Shown: piece by piece, positions 27,269 through 37,433 of the stretch
Layout: each line of letters begins with the position of its first letter
How positions within the stretch are numbered: position 1 is the stretch's first letter
DNA from: Sphingomonas sp. Ag1
GTDB lineage: Bacteria > Pseudomonadota > Alphaproteobacteria > Sphingomonadales > Sphingomonadaceae
Direction of reading: 5' to 3'
Assembly (NCBI RefSeq): GCF_000980895.1
Contig: NZ_LAZX01000094.1
Coordinates: 496,001 to 560,000, forward strand
DNA: 64,000 nucleotides
Position numbers and translations under genes: made by a program
The notes under the pieces: model-generated
What the model was told of the DNA's origin: nothing
The model's input: the letters and a program-made list of their open reading frames with translations, nothing else
Database searches by the model: none

Positions 27269-30043
27269 ATGCTGGCGCCGGGCGCCTCCCCCCAGGTGTC
27301 AACCACCGCCGACGATCATGTCGCGCGACTGTCAAACGTGACCTTGCGCTACGGCCGGACGGTCGCGCTCGACAATCTCGACCTCATTCTCCCGGCAAGG
27401 CAGATGGTCGGCCTCATCGGTCCGGACGGCGTCGGCAAGTCCAGCCTGTTCTCGCTGATAGCGGGCGCGCGTGCCATTCAGGAGGGCAAGGTCGAGGTTC
27501 TTGGCGGCGACATGAGTGACAAGGCGCACCGCGACCTGGTCTGCCCGCGGATCGCCTATATGCCGCAGGGTCTCGGCAAGAACCTCTACCCTACCCTCTC
27601 GGTCGAGGAGAATCTGCAGTTCTTCGCGCGGCTGTTCGGGCAGCCCCCGGAAGAACGGCGCCAGCGCATCCATCAACTGACCCGAAGCACCGGGCTCGAG
27701 AACTTTCTCTCGCGTCCCGCAGGCAAGCTTTCCGGTGGAATGAAGCAAAAGCTGGGCCTGTGCTGTGCGCTGATCCACGAGCCGAGCCTGCTGATCCTCG
27801 ACGAGCCGACCACCGGCGTCGACCCGCTGGCACGTGCGAAATTCTGGATTCTCATCGGCGAGATCCGCGAACAGAACCCGGGCATGAGCGTGGTCGTCGC
27901 GACCGCCTATATGGACGAGGCGGAACGGTTCGACTGGCTGGTCGCCATGGACGACGGCCGCGTACTGGCGACGGGCACGCCGGGCGAGCTGATGGCGCAG
28001 ACATCGTCGCCGGGACTGGACGAAGCCTTTATCGCGCTGCTGCCCGACGAGAAGAAGCGTGATCACACGCCGGTCACGAAGCCGCAGCAGCAATTCAATG
28101 AGCAGAGCGTCGCGATCGAGGCGAACGATCTCACGATGCGCTTCGGCGATTTCGTTGCGGTGGACCACGTCAGCTTTCGCATCGGTCGCGGCGAGATCTT
28201 CGGGTTCCTGGGATCGAACGGCTGCGGCAAATCGACGACCATGAAGATGCTCACCGGCCTGCTCGAGCCGAGCGAGGGCGAGGCGAAGCTGTTCGGCAAG
28301 CCGATCGATCCCAAGGACATCAACGTCCGGCGCCGGGTCGGCTATATGAGCCAGGCCTTCTCGCTCTACAGCGAGCTGACGGTGCGCCAGAACCTGGAAC
28401 TTCATGCGCATCTGTTTGCCGTGCCGCCCGCGGAGATCGCGGAACGCGTCGCCGAGATGATCCGGCGTTTCGGCCTCGACAATGCGGCGGAGGACTTGCC
28501 GCCGGTCCTGCCCCTTGGCGCGCGGCAGCGCCTTTCGCTCGCCGTCGCGATGGTCCATCGCCCCGAAATCCTGATCCTGGACGAACCCACGTCGGGGGTG
28601 GACCCGATCGCGCGGGACACGTTCTGGCGGCTGCTGATCGACCTGTCCCGCCGCGACCAGGTGACGATCTTCATCTCGACGCACTTCATGAACGAGGCCG
28701 AGCGCTGCGACCGCATTTCGATGATGGATGCCGGCAAGGTGCTCGACAGCGACACGCCGGAACGACTGATCGAGAAGCGCAGCGCCGCGACGCTGGAAGA
28801 AGCGTTCATCTCCTATCTGGAGGAGGCCAGCGATGAGGCGACGGCAGACGCCCCGATCCAGATGCCCACAGCAACGGCGCCGGAAGCCGCATCGTCGATG
28901 CGCCGCTTCAGCCCGCGGCGGATGTACAGCTACCTTTGGCGCGAGACGCTGGAGCTTCAGCGTGATCCGGTGCGCGGGGCGCTCGCGCTCGCCGGTTCGG
29001 TGATCCTCCTTCTGGTGATCGGGTTCGGGATCAGCCTGGACGTCGACAACATCCGCTTTGCCGTTCTGGACCGGGACCAGACCACCACCAGCCGCCAATA
29101 TGAGCAGGAGATCGCAAGCTCGACTTATTTCATCCCGCGCCCGCCGATCACCAGCTACGACGACATGGACCGACGGATGCGCAGTGGCGACATTTCGCTG
29201 GCCATCGAGATCCCGCCGGGATTCGGACGTGATTTGCGGCGGGGAACGCCCCAACCCGTCGCCGCATGGTTCGACGGTTCGATGCCGCTGCGCGCAGAGA
29301 CGATCCGCGGCTACATCCAGGGCCTGCATCAACGCTGGCTGGCGACAGAAATGCGCGACGCGGGCCTGACCGGTGCGGCGCGCGCGGGCGCGGACGGATC
29401 GGTCACGGTGCAGAACCGCTACCGCTACAACCCCGACGTGCGCAGCCTGCCGGCGATGGTGCCAAGCGTCATTCCCCTTCTGCTGCTGATGCTGCCCGCC
29501 ATGCTGGCGGCGATGGCCGTTGTCCGGGAAAAGGAAACCGGATCGATCATCAATTTCTACGTGACGCCGGTGACGCCGAGCGAATTCCTGCTAGGCAAAC
29601 AGCTTCCCTATGTCGCGCTGGCGATGATCAACTTCGCGATCATGGTGATCATGGGCCGCTGGGTGTTCGGGGTTCCGATCACCGGCAACTTACTGGCCCT
29701 CACGGTTGGCGCATTGCTTTTCTCCTTCGTCTCCACCGGCATCGGTCTCCTCGCCTCCTCCGTCACCCGCAGCCAGATCGCCGCGCTGTTCCTTGCCATG
29801 ATCGGCACGCTGATCCCGACGCTGACCTATGGCGGCATGATCGATCCCGTGACCTCGTTGCAGGGCGGCGCGCGGATCTTTGGCGAAATCTACCCCTCGT
29901 CGCACATGATCACGATCACCCGCGGCGTGTTCAACAAAGGGCTGGGCTTCGAGAACCTGTGGTCGTCGCTATGGCCATTGCTCCTTGCGTGGCCGATCTT
30001 CACCGGAGCATCGATCCTGTTGCTCCACAAGCAGGAGCGCTGA
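27269..30043 (+). CDS. RbbA-type ABC transporter: two ATPase domains fused to a permease
   Basis: A 924-residue fusion. The first ABC domain has Walker [10 protein letters not shown] at 51-59, signature [10 protein letters not shown] and Walker [14 protein letters not shown]. The second has Walker [10 protein letters not shown] near residue 315 and Walker [14 protein letters not shown], but its signature is degenerate ([12 protein letters not shown] instead of LSGGQ). The C-terminal 380 residues are an ABC-2 permease with one anchor, a large periplasmic domain and about five membrane segments. The same architecture occurs in E. coli RbbA/YhiH. With the separate permease downstream it forms an export complex; the substrate is unknown. 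Confidence 0.93.
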   Translation: MLAPGASPQVSTTADDHVARLSNVTLRYGRTVALDNLDLILPARQMVGLIGPDGVGKSSLFSLIAGARAIQEGKVEVLGGDMSDKAHRDLVCPRIAYMPQGLGKNLYPTLSVEENLQFFARLFGQPPEERRQRIHQLTRSTGLENFLSRPAGKLSGGMKQKLGLCCALIHEPSLLILDEPTTGVDPLARAKFWILIGEIREQNPGMSVVVATAYMDEAERFDWLVAMDDGRVLATGTPGELMAQTSSPGLDEAFIALLPDEKKRDHTPVTKPQQQFNEQSVAIEANDLTMRFGDFVAVDHVSFRIGRGEIFGFLGSNGCGKSTTMKMLTGLLEPSEGEAKLFGKPIDPKDINVRRRVGYMSQAFSLYSELTVRQNLELHAHLFAVPPAEIAERVAEMIRRFGLDNAAEDLPPVLPLGARQRLSLAVAMVHRPEILILDEPTSGVDPIARDTFWRLLIDLSRRDQVTIFISTHFMNEAERCDRISMMDAGKVLDSDTPERLIEKRSAATLEEAFISYLEEASDEATADAPIQMPTATAPEAASSMRRFSPRRMYSYLWRETLELQRDPVRGALALAGSVILLLVIGFGISLDVDNIRFAVLDRDQTTTSRQYEQEIASSTYFIPRPPITSYDDMDRRMRSGDISLAIEIPPGFGRDLRRGTPQPVAAWFDGSMPLRAETIRGYIQGLHQRWLATEMRDAGLTGAARAGADGSVTVQNRYRYNPDVRSLPAMVPSVIPLLLLMLPAMLAAMAVVREKETGSIINFYVTPVTPSEFLLGKQLPYVALAMINFAIMVIMGRWVFGVPITGNLLALTVGALLFSFVSTGIGLLASSVTRSQIAALFLAMIGTLIPTLTYGGMIDPVTSLQGGARIFGEIYPSSHMITITRGVFNKGLGFENLWSSLWPLLLAWPIFTGASILLLHKQER

Positions 30044-30047
30044 GGCG

Positions 30048-31172
30048 ATGCGCACGCTCTCCAACATATACCGGCTCGGCATGAAGGAGCTGTGGAGCCT
30101 GTGGCGCGATCCCGTGATGCTTCTGCTGATTGCCTTCACCTTCACCGGGGTGATCTACACCTCGGCCAAGGCGATGCCGGAAACGCTCCACATGGCGTCG
30201 ATCGCGATTGTCGATGAGGATCGCTCCCCGCTGTCGCGGCGGATCATCGATGCCTTCTATCCCCCGCAGTTCGCCCCGCCGATGCTCATCAATAGCGCCC
30301 AGATCGATCCCGGTCTGGACACGGGACGCTATACGTTCGTGCTGCGCATTCCCACCAACTTCCAGCGTGACGTGCTGCGCGACCGCGCGGCGGAACTGCA
30401 ACTGAACACCGACGCCACGCGGATGACTCAGGCGTTTACCGGCAGCAGCTATATCCAGCAGATAGCGCTGGGTGAGGTGAACAACTTCGTCGCCCGGCAA
30501 CAGGGCAAAAGCGCGCTGCCGGTCGATCTGGAGGTGCGTGCGCGCTACAATCCTACGCTCAGCGCCATCTGGTTCGGCGCCCTCGTCCAGGTGATCGACC
30601 AGATCACCTTGCTGGCCATCATCCTGACCGGCGCGGCGCTGATCCGCGAGCGCGAGCACGGCACGATCGAGCACCTCCTCGTCATGCCCGTGACCCCGTT
30701 CGAGATCATGGCGAGCAAGGTGTGGTCGATGAGCCTGGTCGTCCTGGTGGCATCCTTCCTGTCGACGCAGCTGGTCGTGCGCGGATTGCTGCATGTCCCC
30801 ATCGCGGGATCGCTGCCGTTGTTCTTCGCCGGCGCAACGCTCGCGATGTTCGCCACCACGTCGATCGGGATCTTCATGGCGACGGTTGCGCGCAACATGC
30901 CCCAGTTCGGGATGCTTGCGGTACTTGTCCTCCTGCCGCTGCAAATGCTCTCGGGCGGGATCACGCCGCGGGAAAGCATGCCGGAAATTGTTCAGAACGT
31001 GATGCTCGCGGCGCCGACCACGCACTTCATCAGCCTGGGTCAGGCGATCCTGTTTCGCGGCGCCGGCATTGATGTCGTCTGGCCGCAGATGATCGCGCTT
31101 GCTGCAATTGGCGCTGTATTCTTCGTCTTTGCCCTGCGCCGGTTCCGTGCCGTCATCACCAGAATGGCGTGA
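30048..31172 (+). CDS. ABC-2 type permease (YhhJ-like)
   Basis: A 374-residue permease with one N-terminal membrane segment, a periplasmic domain of about 150 residues and five to six C-terminal segments. LIREREHGTIEHLLVMPVTP and the LQMLSGGITPRESMPE motif are typical of ABC-2 exporters. It is expected to pair with the permease half fused to the RbbA-type ATPases. It starts 4 nt after that gene and is the last gene of the efflux operon. Confidence 0.93.
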   Translation: MRTLSNIYRLGMKELWSLWRDPVMLLLIAFTFTGVIYTSAKAMPETLHMASIAIVDEDRSPLSRRIIDAFYPPQFAPPMLINSAQIDPGLDTGRYTFVLRIPTNFQRDVLRDRAAELQLNTDATRMTQAFTGSSYIQQIALGEVNNFVARQQGKSALPVDLEVRARYNPTLSAIWFGALVQVIDQITLLAIILTGAALIREREHGTIEHLLVMPVTPFEIMASKVWSMSLVVLVASFLSTQLVVRGLLHVPIAGSLPLFFAGATLAMFATTSIGIFMATVARNMPQFGMLAVLVLLPLQMLSGGITPRESMPEIVQNVMLAAPTTHFISLGQAILFRGAGIDVVWPQMIALAAIGAVFFVFALRRFRAVITRMA

Positions 31173-31287
31173 CGTTCAGCTCTAAAGACTTCGATTAGAT
31201 CATCCTTACGCACCGTTACGTATACCGTTCAGGTGCAGAAAGGCCCAGTTTCTTCATCCAGGCACCCACAAAGGCGCGGGGAAGAGG

Positions 31288-32097
31288 ATGCGGTCGATTC
31301 TGCTTTATGCGAATGAGGATAGCGGCACGATCGATCGGGTCGAAGCTGCGCTCAATCTCGCCGGCGCCTTCAACGCCCATCTTCATTGCTTGCAGATGAT
31401 CACGCCGGATACGTTCGTGGCGATGGATCCCTTTGGTGGGGTCTATCCGATGTTCGATCTGCTCGAGGACATGCGGGAGCGGGAGGCGAAGAACAAGCAG
31501 GAGATCGACGCCAAGCTGCAACGCGCGGACGCGCCGCGCACGTGGATCACCGGCACCCGCTATCCACGCAGCAGCGCGCTCGATCGCATGGCGCTGGTCG
31601 ACCTGACCATCGTGAGCATTCCGCAGAAGGACGAGCTTGGCGATCGGCCGCCCCCGCCAGCGCGGCTCGCCACGCAAAGCAACACGCCGGTCCTCGCGAT
31701 CGCTCCTGGCGGCACGCGTTTCGACGCTTACGGCAATGCCATGGTGGCGTGGAATGGTTCTGCGGAAGCGGCGCGCGCGCTGTGCGCGGCCGTCCCGCTC
31801 CTGTCGCGGGCTGAAAACGTGACGATCGTGCATATCGAGGAAGCGAAGCCCCATGCACTTTCGCCCACCGATGCCGCCGAATACCTCGGCTATTACGAGA
31901 TCAGGTCGGATATCCGCGAAGTGGCCCGATCCGACCGGATCACCAGCGACGTGCTCGCCGAGGCCGCGGCACTGGCCGACGCATCATACATCGTCATGGG
32001 CGCCTACGGCCACGCGCGGCTGCAGGAGCGGATTTTCGGCGGTGTGACCCAGGCCCTCTCCACCAACAGCAATGTCAGTCTGTTCATGGCCCATTGA
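31288..32097 (+). CDS. Universal stress protein, tandem UspA domains
   Basis: A 269-residue protein made of two UspA-like halves. The second half keeps the nucleotide-binding pattern GAYGHARLQERIFGGVT (G-2X-G-9X-G), preceded by ADASYIVM, and starts with AMVAWNGSAEAARAL. The first half (MRSILLYANEDSGTIDRVEA) is degenerate in its loop. Such proteins bind ATP and protect cells during growth arrest or low oxygen. A spacing of 115 nt from the permease gene allows its own promoter. Confidence 0.92.
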   Translation: MRSILLYANEDSGTIDRVEAALNLAGAFNAHLHCLQMITPDTFVAMDPFGGVYPMFDLLEDMREREAKNKQEIDAKLQRADAPRTWITGTRYPRSSALDRMALVDLTIVSIPQKDELGDRPPPPARLATQSNTPVLAIAPGGTRFDAYGNAMVAWNGSAEAARALCAAVPLLSRAENVTIVHIEEAKPHALSPTDAAEYLGYYEIRSDIREVARSDRITSDVLAEAAALADASYIVMGAYGHARLQERIFGGVTQALSTNSNVSLFMAH

Positions 32098-32171
32098 GGA
32101 GCACGTTCATGACCTCACCGTAGCGCCAACCGCGATCTGTGTTCCGAAAACATAAGAAAGGAGACGTGTCC

Positions 32172-32741
32172 GTGCCCACGACCTTCAGAAAAACCACCAT
32201 CGCAGCCGCTCTGGCGATCTCCATTGGGGGACTCGCAGGATGCGCGACCACGCCAACGCCGTATCAACCGATGGGCTCCGGTAAGGTCAGCGGCGGCTAT
32301 TCCGACACGCAACTTGCGCCTGATCGTTACCGCGTCACGTTCGTCGGCAACGATTACACCTCGCGCAAGACGGTGGACGATTACCTACTCTATCGGGCGG
32401 CGCAGCTGACGGCGCAGAATGGCTATCAGAGCTTCAAGATCCTCACCAACGTCAATGAAAGTGACGTCGAGACGCAATTGACGCCTGATCCGCTGTTCAC
32501 CGGGCCCTATGGCTGGTGGCGCCCGGCATGGCGGTATTACGGACCGGCCGGATGGCGCAGCTGGAATCCGTGGACGGGCGATCCGTTCTGGGCAGATACC
32601 GTCGATGTCAGCACCGTCACCAAATACGAGGCGCAGGCCGATATCCTGATGCAGCGCGGGCCAGCGACGGGCAAGGGAAGCTTCAACGCCAACCAGGTGC
32701 TCACGGCCTTGGGACCGACAATCCAGCTTCCGAAGTCATAA
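32172..32741 (+). CDS. CC0125/CC1285-type lipoprotein
   Basis: A 189-residue lipoprotein with signal TTIAAALAISIGGLAGC and the CATTPTPYQP start of the alphaproteobacterial CC0125/CC1285 family. The mature protein contains GGYSDTQLAPDRYRVTFVGN, FKIL and an aromatic loop (YGWWRPAWRYYGPAGWRSW). Function unknown; it is probably in the outer membrane. The GTG at 32172 sits eight bases after AAAGGAG; GTG 32166 and ATG 32139 are alternatives. A strong terminator follows. Confidence 0.82.
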   Translation: MPTTFRKTTIAAALAISIGGLAGCATTPTPYQPMGSGKVSGGYSDTQLAPDRYRVTFVGNDYTSRKTVDDYLLYRAAQLTAQNGYQSFKILTNVNESDVETQLTPDPLFTGPYGWWRPAWRYYGPAGWRSWNPWTGDPFWADTVDVSTVTKYEAQADILMQRGPATGKGSFNANQVLTALGPTIQLPKS

Positions 32742-32758
32742 CCGTTCAATCGTAACAA

Positions 32759-32820
32759 GGCGGCCGCGCTGTCGGTGTTTCCCTGGCGGAAACTCCGGCG
32801 CCGCGGCCGCCCCCTTTTTA
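32759..32820 (+). terminator. Nested-hairpin intrinsic terminator
   Basis: Ten-base arms GGCGGCCGCG and CGCGGCCGCC enclose a loop that itself contains GTTTCC/GGAAAC, followed by CCCTTTTTA. It ends the stress/efflux transcript after the lipoprotein gene. Confidence 0.8.
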
Positions 32821-33009
32821 CTCATCGGCACTCGGTACGGATGCTGCCGGTCGCTCAGAAGCCTTGATCACTGCCGCAGTGAATGATCCGGGTGCGTTTC
32901 TGCCGAAGTAGATTGTAGCCGCTCATCTCCCGATCAGCGCCAGCGCCGTTCAGCGGGCGTTCCGAAAGCCACCCCCAATCGCGATGCGCTTCAAGGTTGG
33001 GAGTGACGG

Positions 33010-33726
33010 ATGACCCATTTCACGCGGCGCGCATTGCTGATCGGCGCGGGGATCGCGCTACCGGGGCTGATGGTGGCAGGCTGTGCCACGACAGCCATGT
33101 CGGGCGACATGACGGAGGCATTGCGACGGCTGCTGACAATTTCGAGCGAGCGTGCGCTGACCCGTCTTGTATCGGACACTGGCTTTCTCAACGATCCTGC
33201 GGCCCGGCTAACGCTTCCGGGCGTGGAAGGCGATCGATCCGGCGCTGTGTTGGGCGCCCTGCTACGCTCGGCACCGGTGCAGCGTGAACTCACACTCGCG
33301 ATCAATCGCATTGCCGCGGATGCGGCCGACCGTGCGGCCCCGATGATCTTGGACTCGATCCGGTCCCTCACCTTCAGTGACGCGCTCGGCATTGTTCGCG
33401 GCGGGCCAACCGCAGCAACGGGTTATCTTCAACAAGCCATCGGCGATCGGATCCTCGATGCCATGCTGCCCGAGGTAGGCCGCGGATTGCGTCAGTTCGA
33501 CAGCCAGTCTGTTCTCGGTCCCGTCATCCGCGCTGCGACCGGAATCAACGTCAGCGCTATTCAGAGGACGATCACGACCCAGGTAGCACAGACGATCTGG
33601 CGCGCGATCGGCAATGAGGAAGCCGCCATTCGCAACGATCCTGCACGCGCGGGCGACCGGCTCGTTGCCGCGATGCTGACGAGCGGGCGTCTGATGGGCG
33701 CAAGCCAAGGCGCAGCGGATCGCTGA
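33010..33726 (+). CDS. DUF4197 lipoprotein
   Basis: A 238-residue lipoprotein with a twin-arginine-like start (THFTRRALLIGAGIALPGLM) and lipobox VAGC. The body matches DUF4197: EALRRLLTISSERALTRLVS, TGFLNDPAARLTLPG, AADAADRAAPMILDSI and LTFSDALGIVRGG. The family has no known activity. It is separated from its neighbours by terminator and non-coding DNA, so it is probably monocistronic. Confidence 0.85.
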   Translation: MTHFTRRALLIGAGIALPGLMVAGCATTAMSGDMTEALRRLLTISSERALTRLVSDTGFLNDPAARLTLPGVEGDRSGAVLGALLRSAPVQRELTLAINRIAADAADRAAPMILDSIRSLTFSDALGIVRGGPTAATGYLQQAIGDRILDAMLPEVGRGLRQFDSQSVLGPVIRAATGINVSAIQRTITTQVAQTIWRAIGNEEAAIRNDPARAGDRLVAAMLTSGRLMGASQGAADR

Positions 33727-34118
33727 TAGCGGCTGATCGAGCTCACTGGCGAACGTCCCTGCCTCACGAGGCTGAACGGCGGCTGGCACTCATCTTGCTT
33801 TTGGGAGAAATCTGGTGAATAGTCGCATATCGGCTCTACGGCTCTAATCAGAGCGCGCCGCTAGTGAGCGCCGCATCCACCCGAACTCCCTCGCAGATGC
33901 GGCGCTCATGTAGATGCAGGTGTGAAATGATCCGCTTGCGTCATGCTCCATCCTCAGCGACATGCGCGAGACGGACCGGCAATCGCTGGGTCCCAGGCTT
34001 CCAGCCGGGCGCCTCGTCCCGTCAATCCTTTTGTCCGTCAGGGGCGAGGCGCTTGGGATTGTGACTGTTACGCTAATCCTGCCGTGCCGGTCTGCCGAAG
34101 CCTGACGTCCGACTTGTA
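33727..34118. other. Intergenic stretch without a recognised gene
   Basis: About 390 nt. Short frames on either strand (for example 33844-34131 minus) show no family resemblance. No repeat beyond the palindrome that follows at 34119. Confidence 0.4.
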
Positions 34119-34141
34119 CCCGATCAGCCAAATTGATCGGG
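34119..34141. repeat. Inverted repeat CCCGATCA-N7-TGATCGGG
   Basis: Perfect eight-base arms with a seven-base AT-rich spacer, about 90 nt upstream of the candidate microprotein. The symmetry and spacing fit an operator for a dimeric regulator. Confidence 0.4.
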
Positions 34142-34231
34142 TTACGACATACGTGCTTGCGTAATTAGCAAGGTCAGGGCAACTTCCCCGCATAATAATT
34201 GCCGGCTCGCCGGAATATGAGGGGATGGTTG

Positions 34232-34327
34232 ATGGAATATGCGAACGTCATTCTACTTGGCGCCGCTGGCGTTGGTGCCGTCACGGTCATGAGCGGCATG
34301 TTGCTGTTGGCGCGTCGCCCCCGATAA
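34232..34327 (+). CDS. Candidate 31-aa single-pass membrane microprotein
   Basis: A short frame encodes MEYANVILLGAAGVGAVTVM followed by a few hydrophobic residues and ARRPR. One membrane span with a positively charged C-terminus is the typical look of bacterial membrane microproteins. A GGGGA lies about eight to ten bases before the ATG, and an operator-like inverted repeat lies upstream. No homolog is known to me; conservation would decide whether it is real. Confidence 0.4.
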   Translation: MEYANVILLGAAGVGAVTVMSGMLLLARRPR

Positions 34328-34471
34328 TCCGGAATGCGGCCCGCGCCTGATGCCGAGTGTGGACGTACCTGGTCGCACTTGCACCCACCGCGGGCTGACC
34401 TAAACTGACCTAGTTCCTTCAGGTGGCGGCTTACTGACTGCGTCGCATGTCTTGTCGATTTGCGTACGAAC

Positions 34472-36364
34472 TCAACCAGTGGCTCCGCTTTCCGCGACGG
34501 TTGAAGGGACGGCGGCGTACACGCCTGTGATGCCTGACTTCGCAAGTGCAGCCGCGTGCTCCGCCGTGATCGGCACGGCAAACAGATAGCCCTGGAGGTG
34601 GCTGGCCCCCGCGGCGCGCAGCATCGCCACTTGCCCATCGGTCTCGACGCCTTCCGCAATGACGCCAAGCCCTAGCGCCTGCCCGAGATGGATGATCGAG
34701 TGGACGATGGCGACCGACTCTCGCTCGCGCATCATCCCATCGATGAAGCTGCGATCGATCTTCAGGCTGTCGAGCGCGAACTTGCGGATGTTGTACAGGC
34801 TGGAATAGCCGGTGCCGAAATCATCGAGCGCGATGCGAAACCCCATCTGACGCAGCCGGTACATGGTGTCGGCGGCACGCTCCGCATCGTCCAAGATGGC
34901 GGTTTCGGTGATCTCGATCTGAAGGCGCGACGGCGCGACATTGGCACGCTGCACCTGCTCCATGACATAGCCGACGAAATTGTGCCGCCGAAACTGACGT
35001 GGCGAGAAATTGACCGAGACATATTGCCCCGGCCAGTCCTTCAGCACAGCGAGCGACCTGGCGAGCACCCAGTTCCCCAATTCGTGAATCAGGTTCGATT
35101 CCTCGGCGATCGGAATGAAGGCGGCCGGGCTGATCGGCCCAACCGCAACCGCATGCCAGCGCAACAAAGCTTCGAACCCGACGACCTCGAACGTGTCGGT
35201 CGCCACGATCGGCTGGAACAACATGCTCAATTCGTCGCGCGCGATCGCCTGACTGAGGTTGCTCTCGATCTGGCGGCGCAGCCGGATCCCTTCATCAAGG
35301 CTTTCGTCAAACAGCCGCGCCGCATTGCGCCCGCTTCGTTTCGCCTCGTTGAGCGCAAGATCCGCCCTGCGCATCAGGTCAACAGGGTCGCGCACGCCCG
35401 TTTCATGCGACACCATGACGCCGGCCGAAACGGAGCCGTGCACCGGATCGCCCATCACCCTCAATGAAACATCGCACGCCGCGACGATCCGCTCGCAAGC
35501 CATCAGCGCGGCTTCCGGGGCGACAGTGTCGAACAGCAGGCCGAATTCATCCCCGCCCAGCCGCGCAACCAGTGCGTTCTGCGGAACGGCCTGCTGAAGA
35601 ATGGCGCACACGGCTCGGATCATCTCGTCGCCCGCCAGGTGCCCCAGCGTGTCGTTGACCAGCTTGAAACGATCCAGGTCGACCATGGCGACCGCGAACG
35701 GGCCGGGTCGGCGCACCCGCTCGTTCAGGGCATGTTGAAACGCCAGCCGGTTGGGCGCGTCGGTCAGCGCATCATGGCTGGCGACATGGATCGCGCGCTG
35801 CTCATTGGCCGCCAGCGCGGCTGCCTGCTGCTCAAGAAGCGCAATGTGCCGCGCGAGATTGGCCCGCAGGTCGGCAAGCTCGCGATCGACGTCCCAGCGC
35901 TTGCCGAGCGCGATCGCGGTCTGCACCACCTCCGCAGCTTTAAAGGGCCTCGCCAGATAGAACAGCTTGTCGGGAGGCCCCGCCACTTCGATGATTTCCG
36001 CCGGCGATACGTCCGAATAGCCAGTGACAATGACCAGATGGATGTTGGGATCGATCATCCGTATGCGGCGAGCCGTCTCCTTCCCGTCAATGCCTGGTGG
36101 CATCCGAACGTCGATGAAGGCGACCGGATAGGGCCGGCCTTCGTCCAGGGCAGCTTCGACGGCATGAACGGCATCAGGACCCTGATTGTGGAAGGTGCAC
36201 TCGAACACCGGGATGCGCCATTTTCCCGTGCGCGATGCGCGCAAGGCCTCAGCGGGCGCGCCGGTCGTGCCGCCATCAGTTTCGAAGCTGCGGCGATAGA
36301 TCTCCTGCACGGAGGGATCATCATCGACGATCAGCAGGCGCATCGATGTTGAACCGGTCATCAC
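34472..36364 (-). CDS. REC-GGDEF-EAL response regulator for c-di-GMP
   Basis: A 630-residue protein. The N-terminal receiver (phosphoacceptor Asp85 in FIDVRMPPGIDG, Lys replaced by Arg in ARPFKAAE) is followed by a coiled coil (about 160-190), a GGDEF domain with intact GGDEF at 270-274 but no RxxD I-site, and an EAL domain with EALLRW at 398, NFSPRQ, EITETAI, DDFGTGYSSL, KIDRSF and AEGVET. Both catalytic motifs look functional. No histidine kinase is adjacent, so the receiver is an orphan. The replaced lysine could alter phosphorylation signalling. The start is one of two consecutive ATGs. Confidence 0.9.
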   Translation of the reverse strand: MMTGSTSMRLLIVDDDPSVQEIYRRSFETDGGTTGAPAEALRASRTGKWRIPVFECTFHNQGPDAVHAVEAALDEGRPYPVAFIDVRMPPGIDGKETARRIRMIDPNIHLVIVTGYSDVSPAEIIEVAGPPDKLFYLARPFKAAEVVQTAIALGKRWDVDRELADLRANLARHIALLEQQAAALAANEQRAIHVASHDALTDAPNRLAFQHALNERVRRPGPFAVAMVDLDRFKLVNDTLGHLAGDEMIRAVCAILQQAVPQNALVARLGGDEFGLLFDTVAPEAALMACERIVAACDVSLRVMGDPVHGSVSAGVMVSHETGVRDPVDLMRRADLALNEAKRSGRNAARLFDESLDEGIRLRRQIESNLSQAIARDELSMLFQPIVATDTFEVVGFEALLRWHAVAVGPISPAAFIPIAEESNLIHELGNWVLARSLAVLKDWPGQYVSVNFSPRQFRRHNFVGYVMEQVQRANVAPSRLQIEITETAILDDAERAADTMYRLRQMGFRIALDDFGTGYSSLYNIRKFALDSLKIDRSFIDGMMRERESVAIVHSIIHLGQALGLGVIAEGVETDGQVAMLRAAGASHLQGYLFAVPITAEHAAALAKSGITGVYAAVPSTVAESGATG

Positions 36365-36538
36365 GCGACTGACCTCCCGCCCCTAACAACACATTGCATT
36401 AATGAGTTAATGAGCAGCGAACACAGCGTCTCTTAAGGGATAATCCGTTTTGGTGGCGCCAGTCGTATCTCTCTCCGTCAGATCACAGCCGATGCATTTG
36501 GACAGGCCACGATCACAATGCGCAAAGGTACGATGTAA

Positions 36539-37432
36539 CTAGGTCCGAGCGAGTGCCTGCTCGCCCAGGACGATGGCGCCCAGCGGACCGGCATTATTGC
36601 CGAGCGACGGCGGGACGACAAAGGTGTCGACATCCTCCACTTCCGGAAGGGCGACGTAGCCGCCGAGTGAATGGCGCAACGCCGCACGGATCTGCGGAAA
36701 GAGGAACTGATTGCCGATCATTACCCCGCCGCCCAGCACGATCCTGCGCGGGACGCCGGTGAGCGTAATGGTGTGCAGCAATTGCGCCAAGGCATGCGTC
36801 ACAGTGGCCCAGACCGGATGATCCGGCGGCACATCCGCCCCCGCCATCCCCGTCCGCGCGGCAATTGCCGGGCCGGACACCAGCCCCTCCACACAGGCAC
36901 CGTGATACGGGCAACTTCCCGTCCATTCGTCCCCTGCCATGCGCACCGGACGAACATGGCCGAGTTCCCCATGCGTCAGCCCATCCACCGGGCGACCATG
37001 CGCCACGAGCCCAACGCCAACGCCGGTGCCGACCGTGATATAGGCCAGGTCGCTCAGCCCCGCGGCGGCGCCCCAGCGCGCCTCGCCGAGCGCCGCACCG
37101 ACGACATCCGTGTCGAAGCCGGTGGGAACGCCGTACCGACTGCCGAGGCGCCGCGCGACGTCCGTGCCGCGCCAGCCCGGTTTCGGCGTCGATGTGATGT
37201 GACCGTAATCGGCAGCACGGCGATCGATGGAGATTGGTCCGAAGCTGGCGATTCCCAAGGCCTGGAAGCCGCGCCAACTGTCGATCACCCCCTCGATCGC
37301 GGCGAGTGTCTCCTCCGGCTTTCTCGTCGGCAGTTCGACACGCTCCAGGATTGCATCGGGGCCCTTCGCGAGGATCAGCACGCATTTCGTGCCGCCCAGC
37401 TCAACGCCGGCAATCAGGGGCGCGTCATCCAC
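36539..37432 (-). CDS. ROK-family fructokinase-like sugar kinase
   Basis: A 297-residue ROK kinase. ATP-binding VELGGTKC, IASFGPISID, TVGTGVGVGLV and HGELGHVRP are present. The zinc site CPYHGACVEGLVSGPAI replaces the common CxCGxxGCxE and matches the YdhR/ScrK fructokinase branch with its histidine ligand. It probably phosphorylates fructose or a related hexose. The GTG at 37432 has GGAG seven bases upstream and lies one base after the marR-like stop, so the two are co-transcribed. No transporter for a sugar is nearby. Confidence 0.88.
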   Translation of the reverse strand: MDDAPLIAGVELGGTKCVLILAKGPDAILERVELPTRKPEETLAAIEGVIDSWRGFQALGIASFGPISIDRRAADYGHITSTPKPGWRGTDVARRLGSRYGVPTGFDTDVVGAALGEARWGAAAGLSDLAYITVGTGVGVGLVAHGRPVDGLTHGELGHVRPVRMAGDEWTGSCPYHGACVEGLVSGPAIAARTGMAGADVPPDHPVWATVTHALAQLLHTITLTGVPRRIVLGGGVMIGNQFLFPQIRAALRHSLGGYVALPEVEDVDTFVVPPSLGNNAGPLGAIVLGEQALART

Positions 37433-37433
37433 C

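Noticed and set aside
27332..29332. A 666-codon minus-strand frame
   Set aside because: Antisense to the RbbA-type gene and without recognisable motifs.
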